Assembly: GCA_025360005.1 (NCBI GenBank)
Contig: JANYDA010000024.1
Coordinates: forward strand, 1-58,592
Direction of reading: 5' to 3'
DNA length: 58,592 nt
From: Fibrobacteria bacterium
Lineage (GTDB): Bacteria; Fibrobacterota; Fibrobacteria; UBA11236
Shown piece after piece: positions 1 to 9,627 of this stretch (positions within the stretch are counted from its first letter, which is position 1; every line of letters begins with the position of its first letter). The position numbers and the translations under genes are program-made. The notes under the pieces were generated by a model that was given only the letters and a program-made list of their open reading frames with translations, did not search any database and was not told the DNA's origin.

Positions 1-603
1 CTTGCGGATCTGCAGGTCGTCGAACTCGTAAAAGTCCCCGGCTCCGCCAGTGACCCCGTCGTTGGTGCTCTGCACCAGGTGGAAATACAGGTACTGCGCA
101 TCCGGCGCCGTCGTGAAGCTGAAGCTGTACGGCGTCCAATCCGACGCCCCGCCCGGGAACGCTTCCACATAAGACTGGCCCTGGGCGCAGCCGATGAAGC
201 TCTTGTCCGCCCGCAGCCAGCATGCCACCGGCGCGCTCGAGGCGATGCGCTCCGTCCAATAGATACGCATGTGGACCGAGAAGGTATAAGCCGTGGAGGG
301 TTCGACCGGAAGCGCCCGCGAGATCTGGCTGATCGCGTACGGCTGCGTCGCCGGATTGCCCTCGTTCTTCGCCAGCACCGTCAGCATGTAGTTGCCCGAG
401 CGCGCGTCGTCCCGGCGCTCATGGCAGGTCGTGTAGGTCCCGCCCCAACCGGGTTGATCCCCTTGGCAGATCTCCGTCGACTCGTTCTCGAAGCTCCAGT
501 TCGAGACTAGGTTGCCCCCCTGGAAGCTCCATTGATCCGACTCCTGGTAGTCGGCGGGGCTGAGCCCAGCGAGCAGCATGGGCAACACCAGACACAACTT
601 CAT
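1..603 (-). CDS. Secreted protein with carbohydrate-binding-like module (3' end outside the window)
   Basis: Partial gene running off the left edge; 201 codons are visible. The chosen ATG at 603 gives a short signal peptide (MKLCLVLPMLLAGLSPA). An in-frame ATG at 630 overlaps the stop of the upstream gene and would add nine residues. After the signal comes a sequence of the type GNLVSNWSFENES followed by alternating beta-strand text, two Cys-containing segments and a terminal FYEFDDLQIRK. This resembles the jelly-roll carbohydrate-binding modules (CBM4/9-like) found on secreted proteins. It is the last visible gene of a four-gene minus-strand operon with overlapping ends, so it probably shares expression and export with the three repeat proteins upstream. 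Function and full length are unknown. Confidence 0.6.
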   Translation of the reverse strand, partial: MKLCLVLPMLLAGLSPADYQESDQWSFQGGNLVSNWSFENESTEICQGDQPGWGGTYTTCHERRDDARSGNYMLTVLAKNEGNPATQPYAISQISRALPVEPSTAYTFSVHMRIYWTERIASSAPVACWLRADKSFIGCAQGQSYVEAFPGGASDWTPYSFSFTTAPDAQYLYFHLVQSTNDGVTGGAGDFYEFDDLQIRK

Positions 604-622
604 GCCCGAGTATCCGTGCGCG

Positions 623-3600
623 CTATTCATACAGAAGCTTCACCGCGGAGTTGGACCCGACCATGCCATTCTTGTTGCGGGAGCCGACCGGCGTTCGCCA
701 GGCATCGTACTCGATCATGGTCGGTTCATTCTTGGAATCCAATTCCGAAGTGACCAAGCCGGTACCATCGAAGTTACGGGAAGAGAAAGATGCGTCGGCG
801 GGGTAAAGCCGCACGTCATCCACATAGACAGGATTCGTAGTCGTAGACGACCCTTTCCCCACCCAAATCCTGAGGTAATCGGTGTTGGGGGTGGTGCCGA
901 AAAGCCCCTTTCCCGAAAGCTCCTCGTAGGGAATTAAGCGTTCCAGCTTGACCCAGCGTCCCACCGGGAAGGCACCTTTGGCGGTGATATATTCCTGGGC
1001 GACATTGATGGCGTACACAGGAGCAGCGCCGGAACTCGGCCGGAACTCGACGTAGAAAGCCGGATCCGAATTCGCGGTGGCCAAGACCCAAGCCGATACC
1101 ATGAATCCTTTTTTCCTATCCATGAAGCCCCCGGTTTCGCGGAGCTTCAGGTTAATCGTAGGTCCATAGATGGTCGTTGCTTTCACCGCGTAGTTACCCG
1201 TGTGGACGACCTGGGTTTGCAATACCGATCCGGCAGCGTCCCACCTTCCGAAAGCACCCATGCAGGAAGCCCCGCCGGCGCAGTTCCCGGTGAGGATTTC
1301 TTCTTCTCCGGTGAGTAGCGCCGCCGTCCCCAAGGCCGAATTGGATACGGTTCCGAGTACATTGCAATCCGGACCACCAATGAAATTGGTGGTATATACC
1401 CCCATGTCCTCGCCTTCAGTGACCATGTCGCTCTTGCATTGAGCAACGGAGTGATCCTGCCACCGTGTATTTGTATGCACCTTGACCCACTTCCAACCCG
1501 TTCCCGTCGCGGTTGGATCCCCGTTCAAGGGAGGATAAACCGATCCCAAGGCATCGGGGCGCCATTGGTACACCTCTTTCATCCGGAAAAGGTTGTCGTA
1601 GGTCATGATGGAGGATGAAAGGATTTTGGACATCTGGGCCGTAGTGAACCAATTCGCATCCATGTTCGCGCATGGATCGCCGGCCCCGACGGTGCGCGCG
1701 CACGGATCGGTATCGAACTGGAACATCGAGCGCTGGCGGATCATGTCGAAGGGGCCGGTGAAGGAGCCGTCCAGATCCTGTTGGTATTGATCATAGGTGA
1801 CCCGGAATTTTCCAGCCACCTTCGCCACGGTAATCTTCGGTTTTCCATTCTTGGCGTCGAAGTAGGTGGCGTTACTCTGCGACTGGCGATAGGCGCTATG
1901 GAAGTAGGTGCGAGAGTTTTGCTGTACGGGTTGCACGGCGACCGCCTTCAAAGGTTGGCCGGGGACCATTGCGGTAACCGCCATGGAAGAGTTCGTGCCG
2001 CCACCGGGTTTCTTATAAGAAGCCTTATCGGGCAAGGTCCAGAAATTGACATGCGATCCGATCAAGGCGCTATTCTGCGAAGACACCTTGTTGCCCAACT
2101 CATCCCGGAGGAACTCGTTTACTTGCGCGCCCTCCGTGTAGTCCCTACGGACGTATTTGAAATTCGGAACGCCGGTTTGGTAGTTCTTGAGTATCGCCCC
2201 TGTCGCGCCATCGGGCGAAGTGGTCGGATAGGAAAGGTTCACCGCTTGCACGTTGTTCCCGGTGGATCCATATCCTGCCGTCTTCACCGAGACCGAGGTT
2301 ACGACGATCGAGCCCGGCACCAAATAGCCGGGATTGGCGGCACTCGGCACCAAATCGAATTCGTCGGGATAAAACCTTAACCCCGTCAGGGTTTCCAGGG
2401 TGGAATTCTTGTTGAAGGTCGTCGTAATGAGCCCTCCCGAAACCAACCGGGAACTTTGGTACCGATCGGTTCCGGAAACGGCGCTGGGAATCAAGGTCCC
2501 GAACCAATTCGTGGTTCCATTCGGATCCGGGTTCCTCCGCCAGCATTGGTAGCGCGAGGTCAAGACCTTGTTCGCGGTCCCGATGGCGTAATTGGGATAG
2601 GTATCCACGCCGAGGATCCGGTCCCCCATCGCCTGGAAATTCGAAGTGTTGATGAAATAGGATGTCGCGGCCCGGGTGAACTCGCTGGAGATATCCACCG
2701 GAATCCGGTTCCCGTCCAGTTTGAAAACGTAGCTGGAATTCAGGGAGGGATAGAAGATGCCGCCGACATCCGAGTTACCGGTGTTGGCGCCCTCGGAAAC
2801 CAAAGCCGGGGTGTAGGCCGCCGCCACGGTTTGATTCTTCATCTTTTCGATGAAGAAATAATCGCCGTACGGCTTAATCACCCAGTCTTCGTCGCTGACC
2901 GTAGCCATATTCGCAACGGAGAGCTTGGTAGCGGGCGGAAATGCGTTCGCGGTCGGCGGGACGATGGCCCAAGCCTTGAGGTCAACCTTATAGTAGAAGA
3001 ATCCTTTGCGCGTACCGGCGCCCGAGTATTGGTTTTTGATGATGAAATAATCCGGGCCGACCGCGAAATCCATGGCATCGGCGCCATCCGAGCCGCCGAT
3101 ATCGACAAGCAGGGGTTCATCGTAGAGGTATCGGAGCTGGTTCCCATCCCAACCGAATACGTAAAGGTATCGCCAATCCGATTTTCCCGTTTCATACTCG
3201 ACCAGGATCAGATTCTCGGAAACCCCGACGCGGGTGAATTGTTTCTCTCCGTTGTTGTCGTACCGGACGCCGGAAGTCGTCCGCCGGAACCACGGTCGGG
3301 CCAACGGAGATAGCGCCCCGTCTCCCACTTGAGCGGGGGTGAAGTTCGGAAGCGGGGGCACGGTCGATTCCAAGCCCTTCACGTAATCCTTGATCCCTCC
3401 GTCGTTGGCGAAGACATGGAGGATTCCCAGCTCCACGTTATTCACCACGAGGTAATTGGGGCCCGGGGTGATGTTGAGGGTATAGCCGAAGGTCAGGCAG
3501 GAACCGGCCACAACGCCTTCATTCTCCCCCGAATAGTTATTCGATCGCGGGGACAGCGTCCCGGGCGCCGCATAAGTAGAAGGCGCGATGGCCGATGGGC

Positions 3601-5461
3601 AGGCGTTGGTCCAATTCCCGCTGGCATTCTTGGTGTAGAACGTAAGGTTTTTCGCGAAGGCGCGGTTATAGACCGCGAACCAATCCGCATAAGCGTAAAG
3701 TTCCGTGCTGTAGGATTCCCCGCTAGGCGTGGGGTAATCGAAGGTCGTGACCGGGGGCACCTGGTCATCCGTCGTCAGGTCATTGATCGAGATCTTGGTC
3801 GTGCCCGCGCCATAGGACGTCGCCCATACGAAGTATTTCCCATCGGGGGATAGGAAGAAGTCGGTGGCGGTGGGGCAAGCCAGATAGGGCGAATGAATGA
3901 TGCGCTTCAGGGCCCAATAGGTGCCGTTGAACTCGTATTCGTAGAGATGCTCCCGATTGATTTCGGTCAGGGCATCGGTGCACCCGGTACTCCAATTCTC
4001 AATCTCCAGATAGAACTTGTTCCCCACCTGACGTGCCATCGCGATATGGGTATTGGGGTAAGGGAACGCAATCCCTGAGCTGGGATTGGGATCGGGGAAA
4101 TCCATCACTTGGTAGTAGGGGCTGTTGGAGCCGCCATTGATGGAGCCGGCTTCAACCGTACCGTAGTTGAAAGCCACGATCCGTTGTTGGGCGTCTTGGA
4201 TGGTGGAGATCCGCGTAGCATTGGGCAAGTAGCTGATGTACATGAAATTCTTGATGGTACTGAAGTCCGGAATATGAATGTTGATGGTCTCGAGGACCAT
4301 GCGGCCTTGCGCGGTCAGGTAATCGAAAGAAAGCGAATTGATAAGGATCCCGCGCTCATAGTAGGAGATCCCGGTCAGCTTGCGGTTGTCATAAAAGGCG
4401 GCAGGATTCGATGCGAGCGAAGTGATGGTCGGCTCTTCCGTTTTGGCGGCGGTGGCGAAAGTGATCTTGCTGGTCTGATAATCCCCGATCGAAGTCCCGT
4501 TGGTGGAATAGATTTCCTTCAGGTATACGGCGCGATCCAACGTGGTCGAATAGGTCGGCGTGGTGTTCACGGAATTGCAGCTCCCGATCACATTTTCCTG
4601 CACCTTGTCATAGCGGAACCAGATGGCGGATTTACCTTGCCGATCCTTTATACGCGACAAGAAGAAGGTCACTGCCGATTTCCCGTTCTGCTCCAGGGTG
4701 TAGAAGGGTTTGTACATGGGATTGTTGCCGACGATGGGTTGGCACATTTCAAATTCCGAGGCGTCGCAATCGCCGGTCTCGCCGCCGAAGAGGTATTGCG
4801 TTCCGTTCGGCAAATCCACTGTCCAATAGGAAATGTACGGCGTGCTGAAGGTGAACAATTGGTTTGCTTGATTCGGGCAACGGTCCCGGAGCACGCTATT
4901 GCGCGTGGAACTGACTCGGTGGATCCGGGTGTACGGATCGTTCTTGAGGGTGAAATAATCCGCGGTACTCTGGGGGATCATCTCTTGCTGAGATACGCCG
5001 TCCAGGGACAAGTAATACTTCTGTCTGGAGAACGAAAGATCCTCGCCGGCCACCTGGATGAACGGAGGCTTCAAGGTAAACCCGGCGCCCACCCAACCGC
5101 CCGGGGAATACTGGGGGTTCGCCTTGGCGAAAGCGTCCATATTCCCTCCGTAATAAGACATATTCAAGCCATAGGAAAGCCCATTTTGTGCGGTGATCGC
5201 GCCCATGCTTACATTGAAAGCCGGCTGTCCGGTGAAATCATTTACCATCGCGCCGCTATTGCTCTTGCTCATGAGTTCGCTAATCCCGCCGATGCCCCCG
5301 CTACCGCCGCCGATGCCGCCCATGGTGGAGCCGCCCAAACTTGCCGAGTACGACAATTCCGTTTGCGCCGGATCATCGACCGCAAGAACAGGGTGCGAAC
5401 CTAAGGCGAGGATGAACAATAGAGATGGAAAATGTCTTGGATACACGCGTGAGGTTTTCAC
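623..5461 (-). CDS. Large secreted RHS/SpvB-like protein ending at a YD-type motif
   Basis: About 1612 residues from a GTG at 5461, or 1633 from an ATG at 5524 that overlaps the upstream stop by 11 bases. I prefer the GTG: it follows GAAGGCGG and starts directly with a classic signal peptide ending HPVLA. A Gly-rich linker is followed by text such as NGLSYGLNMSYYGG and GGWVGAGFTL, which resembles the N-terminal region of SpvB/RHS-type proteins. The middle is long, Tyr/Asn/Gly-rich and probably beta-propeller-like. Near the C-terminus a jelly-roll-like stretch ends in YVDDVRLYPADASF, followed by IEYDAWRTP, which looks like the entry into the YD-repeat region of RHS proteins. The protein stops about 20 residues later, so no RHS core or toxin tip is present. 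Role inferred: a surface or secreted adhesion/structural protein. Confidence 0.75.
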   Translation of the reverse strand: MKTSRVYPRHFPSLLFILALGSHPVLAVDDPAQTELSYSASLGGSTMGGIGGGSGGIGGISELMSKSNSGAMVNDFTGQPAFNVSMGAITAQNGLSYGLNMSYYGGNMDAFAKANPQYSPGGWVGAGFTLKPPFIQVAGEDLSFSRQKYYLSLDGVSQQEMIPQSTADYFTLKNDPYTRIHRVSSTRNSVLRDRCPNQANQLFTFSTPYISYWTVDLPNGTQYLFGGETGDCDASEFEMCQPIVGNNPMYKPFYTLEQNGKSAVTFFLSRIKDRQGKSAIWFRYDKVQENVIGSCNSVNTTPTYSTTLDRAVYLKEIYSTNGTSIGDYQTSKITFATAAKTEEPTITSLASNPAAFYDNRKLTGISYYERGILINSLSFDYLTAQGRMVLETINIHIPDFSTIKNFMYISYLPNATRISTIQDAQQRIVAFNYGTVEAGSINGGSNSPYYQVMDFPDPNPSSGIAFPYPNTHIAMARQVGNKFYLEIENWSTGCTDALTEINREHLYEYEFNGTYWALKRIIHSPYLACPTATDFFLSPDGKYFVWATSYGAGTTKISINDLTTDDQVPPVTTFDYPTPSGESYSTELYAYADWFAVYNRAFAKNLTFYTKNASGNWTNACPSAIAPSTYAAPGTLSPRSNNYSGENEGVVAGSCLTFGYTLNITPGPNYLVVNNVELGILHVFANDGGIKDYVKGLESTVPPLPNFTPAQVGDGALSPLARPWFRRTTSGVRYDNNGEKQFTRVGVSENLILVEYETGKSDWRYLYVFGWDGNQLRYLYDEPLLVDIGGSDGADAMDFAVGPDYFIIKNQYSGAGTRKGFFYYKVDLKAWAIVPPTANAFPPATKLSVANMATVSDEDWVIKPYGDYFFIEKMKNQTVAAAYTPALVSEGANTGNSDVGGIFYPSLNSSYVFKLDGNRIPVDISSEFTRAATSYFINTSNFQAMGDRILGVDTYPNYAIGTANKVLTSRYQCWRRNPDPNGTTNWFGTLIPSAVSGTDRYQSSRLVSGGLITTTFNKNSTLETLTGLRFYPDEFDLVPSAANPGYLVPGSIVVTSVSVKTAGYGSTGNNVQAVNLSYPTTSPDGATGAILKNYQTGVPNFKYVRRDYTEGAQVNEFLRDELGNKVSSQNSALIGSHVNFWTLPDKASYKKPGGGTNSSMAVTAMVPGQPLKAVAVQPVQQNSRTYFHSAYRQSQSNATYFDAKNGKPKITVAKVAGKFRVTYDQYQQDLDGSFTGPFDMIRQRSMFQFDTDPCARTVGAGDPCANMDANWFTTAQMSKILSSSIMTYDNLFRMKEVYQWRPDALGSVYPPLNGDPTATGTGWKWVKVHTNTRWQDHSVAQCKSDMVTEGEDMGVYTTNFIGGPDCNVLGTVSNSALGTAALLTGEEEILTGNCAGGASCMGAFGRWDAAGSVLQTQVVHTGNYAVKATTIYGPTINLKLRETGGFMDRKKGFMVSAWVLATANSDPAFYVEFRPSSGAAPVYAINVAQEYITAKGAFPVGRWVKLERLIPYEELSGKGLFGTTPNTDYLRIWVGKGSSTTTNPVYVDDVRLYPADASFSSRNFDGTGLVTSELDSKNEPTMIEYDAWRTPVGSRNKNGMVGSNSAVKLLYE

Positions 5462-5513
5462 TGTTCCGCCTTCGATCGAATCGGGTGAAAGATGGTCGGG
5501 CTTGGAAGCCATT

Positions 5514-7799
5514 TTACTTTTCATGCTGCATGCGGGAAATCGTTTGTTTCAGGGTCGCCACTTCCTTCGAAGTCTGGGCATTAAGCTTCTCTTGTTGGAT
5601 GGCGTACAAGGTCAACTCCTCAACCTTCTTCAACAGCTTCAAATTCATCTCCGCCAAATCCATCCCCTTTTCCTTCATCTCCTTCGCGCTCGGCATCTCC
5701 GGCAAATGCTTGTTTTTGTCCAGGTAATTCTCCACATGTTCAAGGGGCGCCAGCTTATAATCCTTTTCAAACACATAATCCGGCGCGATCGACCACACCT
5801 TCGTAGTGATGGAACCGGCGCTCAACGTCGCCGCCACTGCGACGGTCCCGTTCTGATCGATGGACATCCGCTCTTCTTGCGCCCCGGAACCGTTGCGAGT
5901 ATAGAACTTCAGCTTGGCGAAGGATCCTTCGCCCACGATGCGCGCGGTTTCCGTCGAGGTTTGCGCGGCGCCATCCTTGCGGCCATAAAATGAAAGCGCG
6001 GAACCATATCCGTTGGATGTCGGATTTTCAAGTATCAGACCGTCGGTGGTCATGCCTGAATTGAGCCGCATTATGTGCAACCCGGCTTGAGGGCTGGTAG
6101 TGCCGATACCCACCTGACCCGAGGTGTTCATGGTCATCACTTCCGATCCCTGCAGGTTGAAACCGACACGACCGCTAGCCGGCCAGCCGATGCGCAGATT
6201 GTTGGTGCCACCTGAACTTGTGGCGGCGGCATCCACTCCATCGGCTTCGAAATAGCCGTTCGATATGCGCACAGCGCCGCCTTCCACGGCGTTTCCGTTC
6301 ACTTCGAAAGCCGAGACTGGCACGCCTCCATGCAGGTTGGAGATGTTTACACCGATGTTTCCGTTCGTCATCATGGTGAAGCGCTCAGTACCTTGGAGAT
6401 TGAATCCCAGTTTGCCGCTGGTGGCAAATCCCAGTCGGAAGTTGTTGGTACCGCCATTCATGGAAGCGGAAGGATTGAGGCCGTCGATTTCCAAAAATCC
6501 CTGCGACGCCCGGATGGCCCCGTTCAGTGCCCCCCCTCCGGCCATTTCAAATTTCGCCGCAGGGGTGGAAGTCCCCACGCCTACGTTGCCTTTCCTATCG
6601 ACCACCATCCGAACCGAAGCGGTTTGCATGGCGCTGGGAGAAGTCGAAGAGGGAGCCAAATCGCTGGTCAGAAAACGGAGTTGGGAGCCTCCATTCCAGA
6701 AGTCGGCGAAATCTCGCGCCCCTATATCGAAGCTGTGCACGTTGGATCCATTCACCCCATCCTGATCGGTGTAGATGAGAAAGCCGCCTTCAGCGGTGTT
6801 GGCGGCCGTAGTCGAGGTTGCGAAGGGAACACCGTTCCAAAGGGTGATACCGGCGCCGCCTGGATGCAGGCCGCCCAATTTAAGCGTCCAACTGCCGCTC
6901 GGAGCCCCCACATGAAGAGTGGCTTGCGGTGCGATATTAGCGATACCGACGTTACCCGATGTCAACATGGACATCCGCTCGACCCCTTGGAGGTTGTATC
7001 CCAACCGTCCTGAGGCCGGGAAACCTAGCCTGAAATTATTCGTGCCTCCCGCGCTGGACGCGGCCGCATCCACCCCATCGGCCTCGAAGTAGCCGTTCGA
7101 TATGCGCATCGCCCCGCCTTCCACGGAGTTTCCGTTCACTTCGAAAGCCGAGGCGGGAATGCCGCCATGCAGATTGGAAATGTTGACGCCCACGTTGCCA
7201 TTCGTGAGCATGGTGAACCGTTCGATGCCTTGGAGGTTGAACCCCAGCTTGCCGCTTACCGCGAAACCCAGGCGGAAATTGTTAGTCCCGCCATTCACGG
7301 CGGCCGACGCATTCAACCCGTCGATTTCCATAAACCCCTGCGAGGTCCGGATGGCTCCGCTGGACAGACCGCCGCCTGCAACTTCCAATAGGGTCAAAGG
7401 CGCCGCCGTGCCGATACCCACCTGCCCTGATCGCTTCACCACGAAGCGAGGCGTGATCAAATTATTGTCGTCCCACACCTGGAACCCGAAACTATCGTGA
7501 TTGGTGATCACATCCAGGGACGCCTTTTGGGGGATGGTTCCCGTGCCGACCCTCATTTCATAGATGCCGGTACCGGTTCCGGCAACTTGCAGCATCGCAC
7601 TCGGACTCGTAGCCGAGGTAATTCCGATGCCGACTTTCGTGGTTGTCAGCGTGGGGTAAATGTATTGGCTTGAGCCGGAGCCGGTGGTGTTCCAAGGCTG
7701 GGCATAGGCGGCATTCAAACAAGCCATGATCATTCCGACCGTGAAGACGGATTTGAGTTTCAACCCCGATAGGGTTCCGATTCCAACCTTATTCAACAT
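5514..7799 (-). CDS. Secreted fibre-like repeat protein with C-terminal coiled coil
   Basis: 761 residues from the ATG at 7799, which has GGGAG seven bases upstream; a TTG at 7817 is a weaker alternative. The signal peptide ends NAAYA before QPWN. The body carries repeated VGIGT-P-LEV motifs, as in bacterial tail-fibre-like surface proteins, and two long copies of a unit containing GGTNNFRLGF, SGKLGFNLQG, ERFTML and ISNGYFEADGVDAA, about 280 residues apart. The C-terminal roughly 90 residues (WSIAPDYVFEKDYKL, NKHLPEMPSAKEM, LAEMNLKLLKKVEELT) form a helical, coiled-coil tail that is very common in Bacteroidota/Fibrobacterota secreted repeat proteins and is shared with the gene upstream. Start and stop overlap both neighbours by about 11 bases, suggesting translational coupling. 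No enzymatic motif is visible; function is unknown. Confidence 0.8.
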   Translation of the reverse strand: MLNKVGIGTLSGLKLKSVFTVGMIMACLNAAYAQPWNTTGSGSSQYIYPTLTTTKVGIGITSATSPSAMLQVAGTGTGIYEMRVGTGTIPQKASLDVITNHDSFGFQVWDDNNLITPRFVVKRSGQVGIGTAAPLTLLEVAGGGLSSGAIRTSQGFMEIDGLNASAAVNGGTNNFRLGFAVSGKLGFNLQGIERFTMLTNGNVGVNISNLHGGIPASAFEVNGNSVEGGAMRISNGYFEADGVDAAASSAGGTNNFRLGFPASGRLGYNLQGVERMSMLTSGNVGIANIAPQATLHVGAPSGSWTLKLGGLHPGGAGITLWNGVPFATSTTAANTAEGGFLIYTDQDGVNGSNVHSFDIGARDFADFWNGGSQLRFLTSDLAPSSTSPSAMQTASVRMVVDRKGNVGVGTSTPAAKFEMAGGGALNGAIRASQGFLEIDGLNPSASMNGGTNNFRLGFATSGKLGFNLQGTERFTMMTNGNIGVNISNLHGGVPVSAFEVNGNAVEGGAVRISNGYFEADGVDAAATSSGGTNNLRIGWPASGRVGFNLQGSEVMTMNTSGQVGIGTTSPQAGLHIMRLNSGMTTDGLILENPTSNGYGSALSFYGRKDGAAQTSTETARIVGEGSFAKLKFYTRNGSGAQEERMSIDQNGTVAVAATLSAGSITTKVWSIAPDYVFEKDYKLAPLEHVENYLDKNKHLPEMPSAKEMKEKGMDLAEMNLKLLKKVEELTLYAIQQEKLNAQTSKEVATLKQTISRMQHEK

Positions 7800-9627
7800 G
7801 ACCGACTCCCTTTTCAAACCTATTAAGCCGTTGCCTTATGGCATTCATTTCTTTTTCTTGTCTGATTGCGTGAAGGGTCAACTCTTCCACCTTCTTCAAC
7901 AGCTTCAGATTCATCTCCGCCAAATCCATTCCCTGTGTCTTCATATCCTTGGCGCTCGGAATCTCGGGCAAATGCTTGTTTTGCTCAAGGTATTTTGCCA
8001 CGTGTTCCAGAGACGCCAATTTGTACTCCTTATCGAATACGTAGTCGGGAGCGATGGACCAGACTGCCGTTTTGACACTCGCGACGGTAATCGCTCCTGC
8101 AATATTCACGTTGCCACCATTATCGATGGTAACTTTGGAGCTACCTCCGCTGCGAAAATCTGCGATAGCGCCGGATGTTTGCGCCTGGGTCACAATAAGT
8201 GCTTCTTGCCCATTGGTATTACCTGTTATGATCGTCTGATTGGCCAAGTTGGTCGTACCTTGCACATCCAAGGTGGCTGACGGAGCGTCAATGCCGATTC
8301 CCACTCTTCCACCTTGGAACACGGCCGCGATGGCTTTGCCTGGCGTAGGATGGGACACACTCACCTTCAATCCGGTGACGGAACCAGTGCTGGTTGCGCC
8401 ATAACTGGCTGCGATAGTGTTTGCGGTATAGGATCCGGATACGCCGGTCCCATAGTTCAAGTTGGAATTGAATATTGTATTCAAATTGCCACTTACATCT
8501 TGCAAATCGAGTTTGGCGGTCGGTACATCGATTCCAATGCCCACTCGGCCGCCCTGGAAAATAGCTGCGTTCGATTGGCCCGTTCCGGCGTTGGACACAC
8601 TCACCTTCAATCCGGTGACGGAACCAGTGCTGGTTGCGCCATAACTGGCTGCGATAGTGTTTGCGGTAAAGGATCCGGATACGCCGGTCCCATAGTTCAA
8701 GTTGGAATTGAATATGGTATTCAAATTGCCACTCACATCCTGCAAATCGAGTTTCGCGATTGGGGCCACAATCCCGATCCCAAAGAAGCCCCTATTGTCA
8801 ATGATCGCCTTGGACACATTCCCTTGGCGGAAATTGACAATGGCGCCCGTCGCCTGGGCTTGATTCACTACCAGCGCTTCTTGGTTTGCGGTATTGCCCG
8901 TGATCGCAACCTGATCCGCCAAGTTGGTGGTGCCTCGCACGTCCAGGGTCGTGATGGGCAAGTTGATCCCGATTCCCACTCTTCCGCCCTGAAATACGGC
9001 CGCGATGGCATTGGCGGCTGTGGGATGGGATACCGTCACTTTCAAACCTGTGAGCGTACCACCGCCCGACCCATAGGTGGCCGTGAAATTATTCGCCACA
9101 TTCGAGCTGCTTACTCCGGTCCCGTAATTAAGATTGGAATTGAAAAGGGTATTCAGATTTCCGCTTGCATTCTGCAGGTCAAGACCTGCGGTGGGCGTTG
9201 CGGTTCCTATTCCTACTCTACCACCCGTAAATACAGCGGCGTAATTCCCGCCCAGTCCGGTTCCCAAGGCATCGACCTGAAGCACCGTCAGATTCTTCCC
9301 GCTCGCCGTGGTTCCACTCGCTCCCATGTAATGGGCAACCACGGAGCCCGTAAGAGTTCCGAAACCCCAATTCGAGTTCAAAAGCTGAGCGGAACCATTT
9401 CCTTTGATCATGAGCATCGACCCGGTACCTGGGTTCGTAGTCATCCCAATCCCGATTTTAGTCGCCGCCGTTGAAGGCACGATATATCCGGTATTCGCAG
9501 TGCTCCAACTATCCGCCTTGACGTTTGTCTCGGACAGGATGACGCATAGGACCGAAAAGATGATCAAACCCTGACATGGAAGTGAACGGACGATACGATA
9601 TGCTTGAGTCCAAGAAGTCTTTTTCAT
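7789..9627 (-). CDS. Secreted fibre-like repeat protein, first gene of the four-gene operon
   Basis: 612 residues from the ATG at 9627 (MKKTSWTQAYR), preceded by AAGGAAAAGACGGC; frames further upstream look spurious. The signal peptide ends around NVKADSW. The N-terminal part carries IGIGMTT, the middle holds three to four copies of an 80-residue unit (LDLQ, GNLNT-FNSNLNYGTGVS, TGLKVSVS, AAVFQGGRVGIGI), and the C-terminus carries the same WSIAPDYVF...NKHLPEIPSAKDM...MNLKLLKKVEELT coiled-coil tail as the next gene. Two adjacent units are nearly identical at DNA level. No catalytic motif is visible, and the serine/lysine of S74 chaperone peptidases cannot be recognised. A surface or matrix protein is the likely reading. 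Its stop overlaps the next start by 11 bases. Confidence 0.8.
   Translation of the reverse strand: MKKTSWTQAYRIVRSLPCQGLIIFSVLCVILSETNVKADSWSTANTGYIVPSTAATKIGIGMTTNPGTGSMLMIKGNGSAQLLNSNWGFGTLTGSVVAHYMGASGTTASGKNLTVLQVDALGTGLGGNYAAVFTGGRVGIGTATPTAGLDLQNASGNLNTLFNSNLNYGTGVSSSNVANNFTATYGSGGGTLTGLKVTVSHPTAANAIAAVFQGGRVGIGINLPITTLDVRGTTNLADQVAITGNTANQEALVVNQAQATGAIVNFRQGNVSKAIIDNRGFFGIGIVAPIAKLDLQDVSGNLNTIFNSNLNYGTGVSGSFTANTIAASYGATSTGSVTGLKVSVSNAGTGQSNAAIFQGGRVGIGIDVPTAKLDLQDVSGNLNTIFNSNLNYGTGVSGSYTANTIAASYGATSTGSVTGLKVSVSHPTPGKAIAAVFQGGRVGIGIDAPSATLDVQGTTNLANQTIITGNTNGQEALIVTQAQTSGAIADFRSGGSSKVTIDNGGNVNIAGAITVASVKTAVWSIAPDYVFDKEYKLASLEHVAKYLEQNKHLPEIPSAKDMKTQGMDLAEMNLKLLKKVEELTLHAIRQEKEMNAIRQRLNRFEKGVGHVE
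8281..8760. repeat. Tandem 240-bp coding repeat
   Basis: Two adjacent 240-base units (8281-8520 and 8521-8760) are nearly identical over most of their length; for example 8353-8490 matches 8593-8730 with only a few substitutions. They encode 80-residue units of the fibre-like protein. A more diverged copy covers roughly 8940-9190. The high DNA identity points to recent duplication or gene conversion. Confidence 0.85.

Noticed and set aside
4109-5404. A 431-codon plus-strand frame opposite the RHS-like gene
   Set aside because: No domain or ribosome site is visible, and the minus-strand protein carries a signal peptide and family-like motifs.
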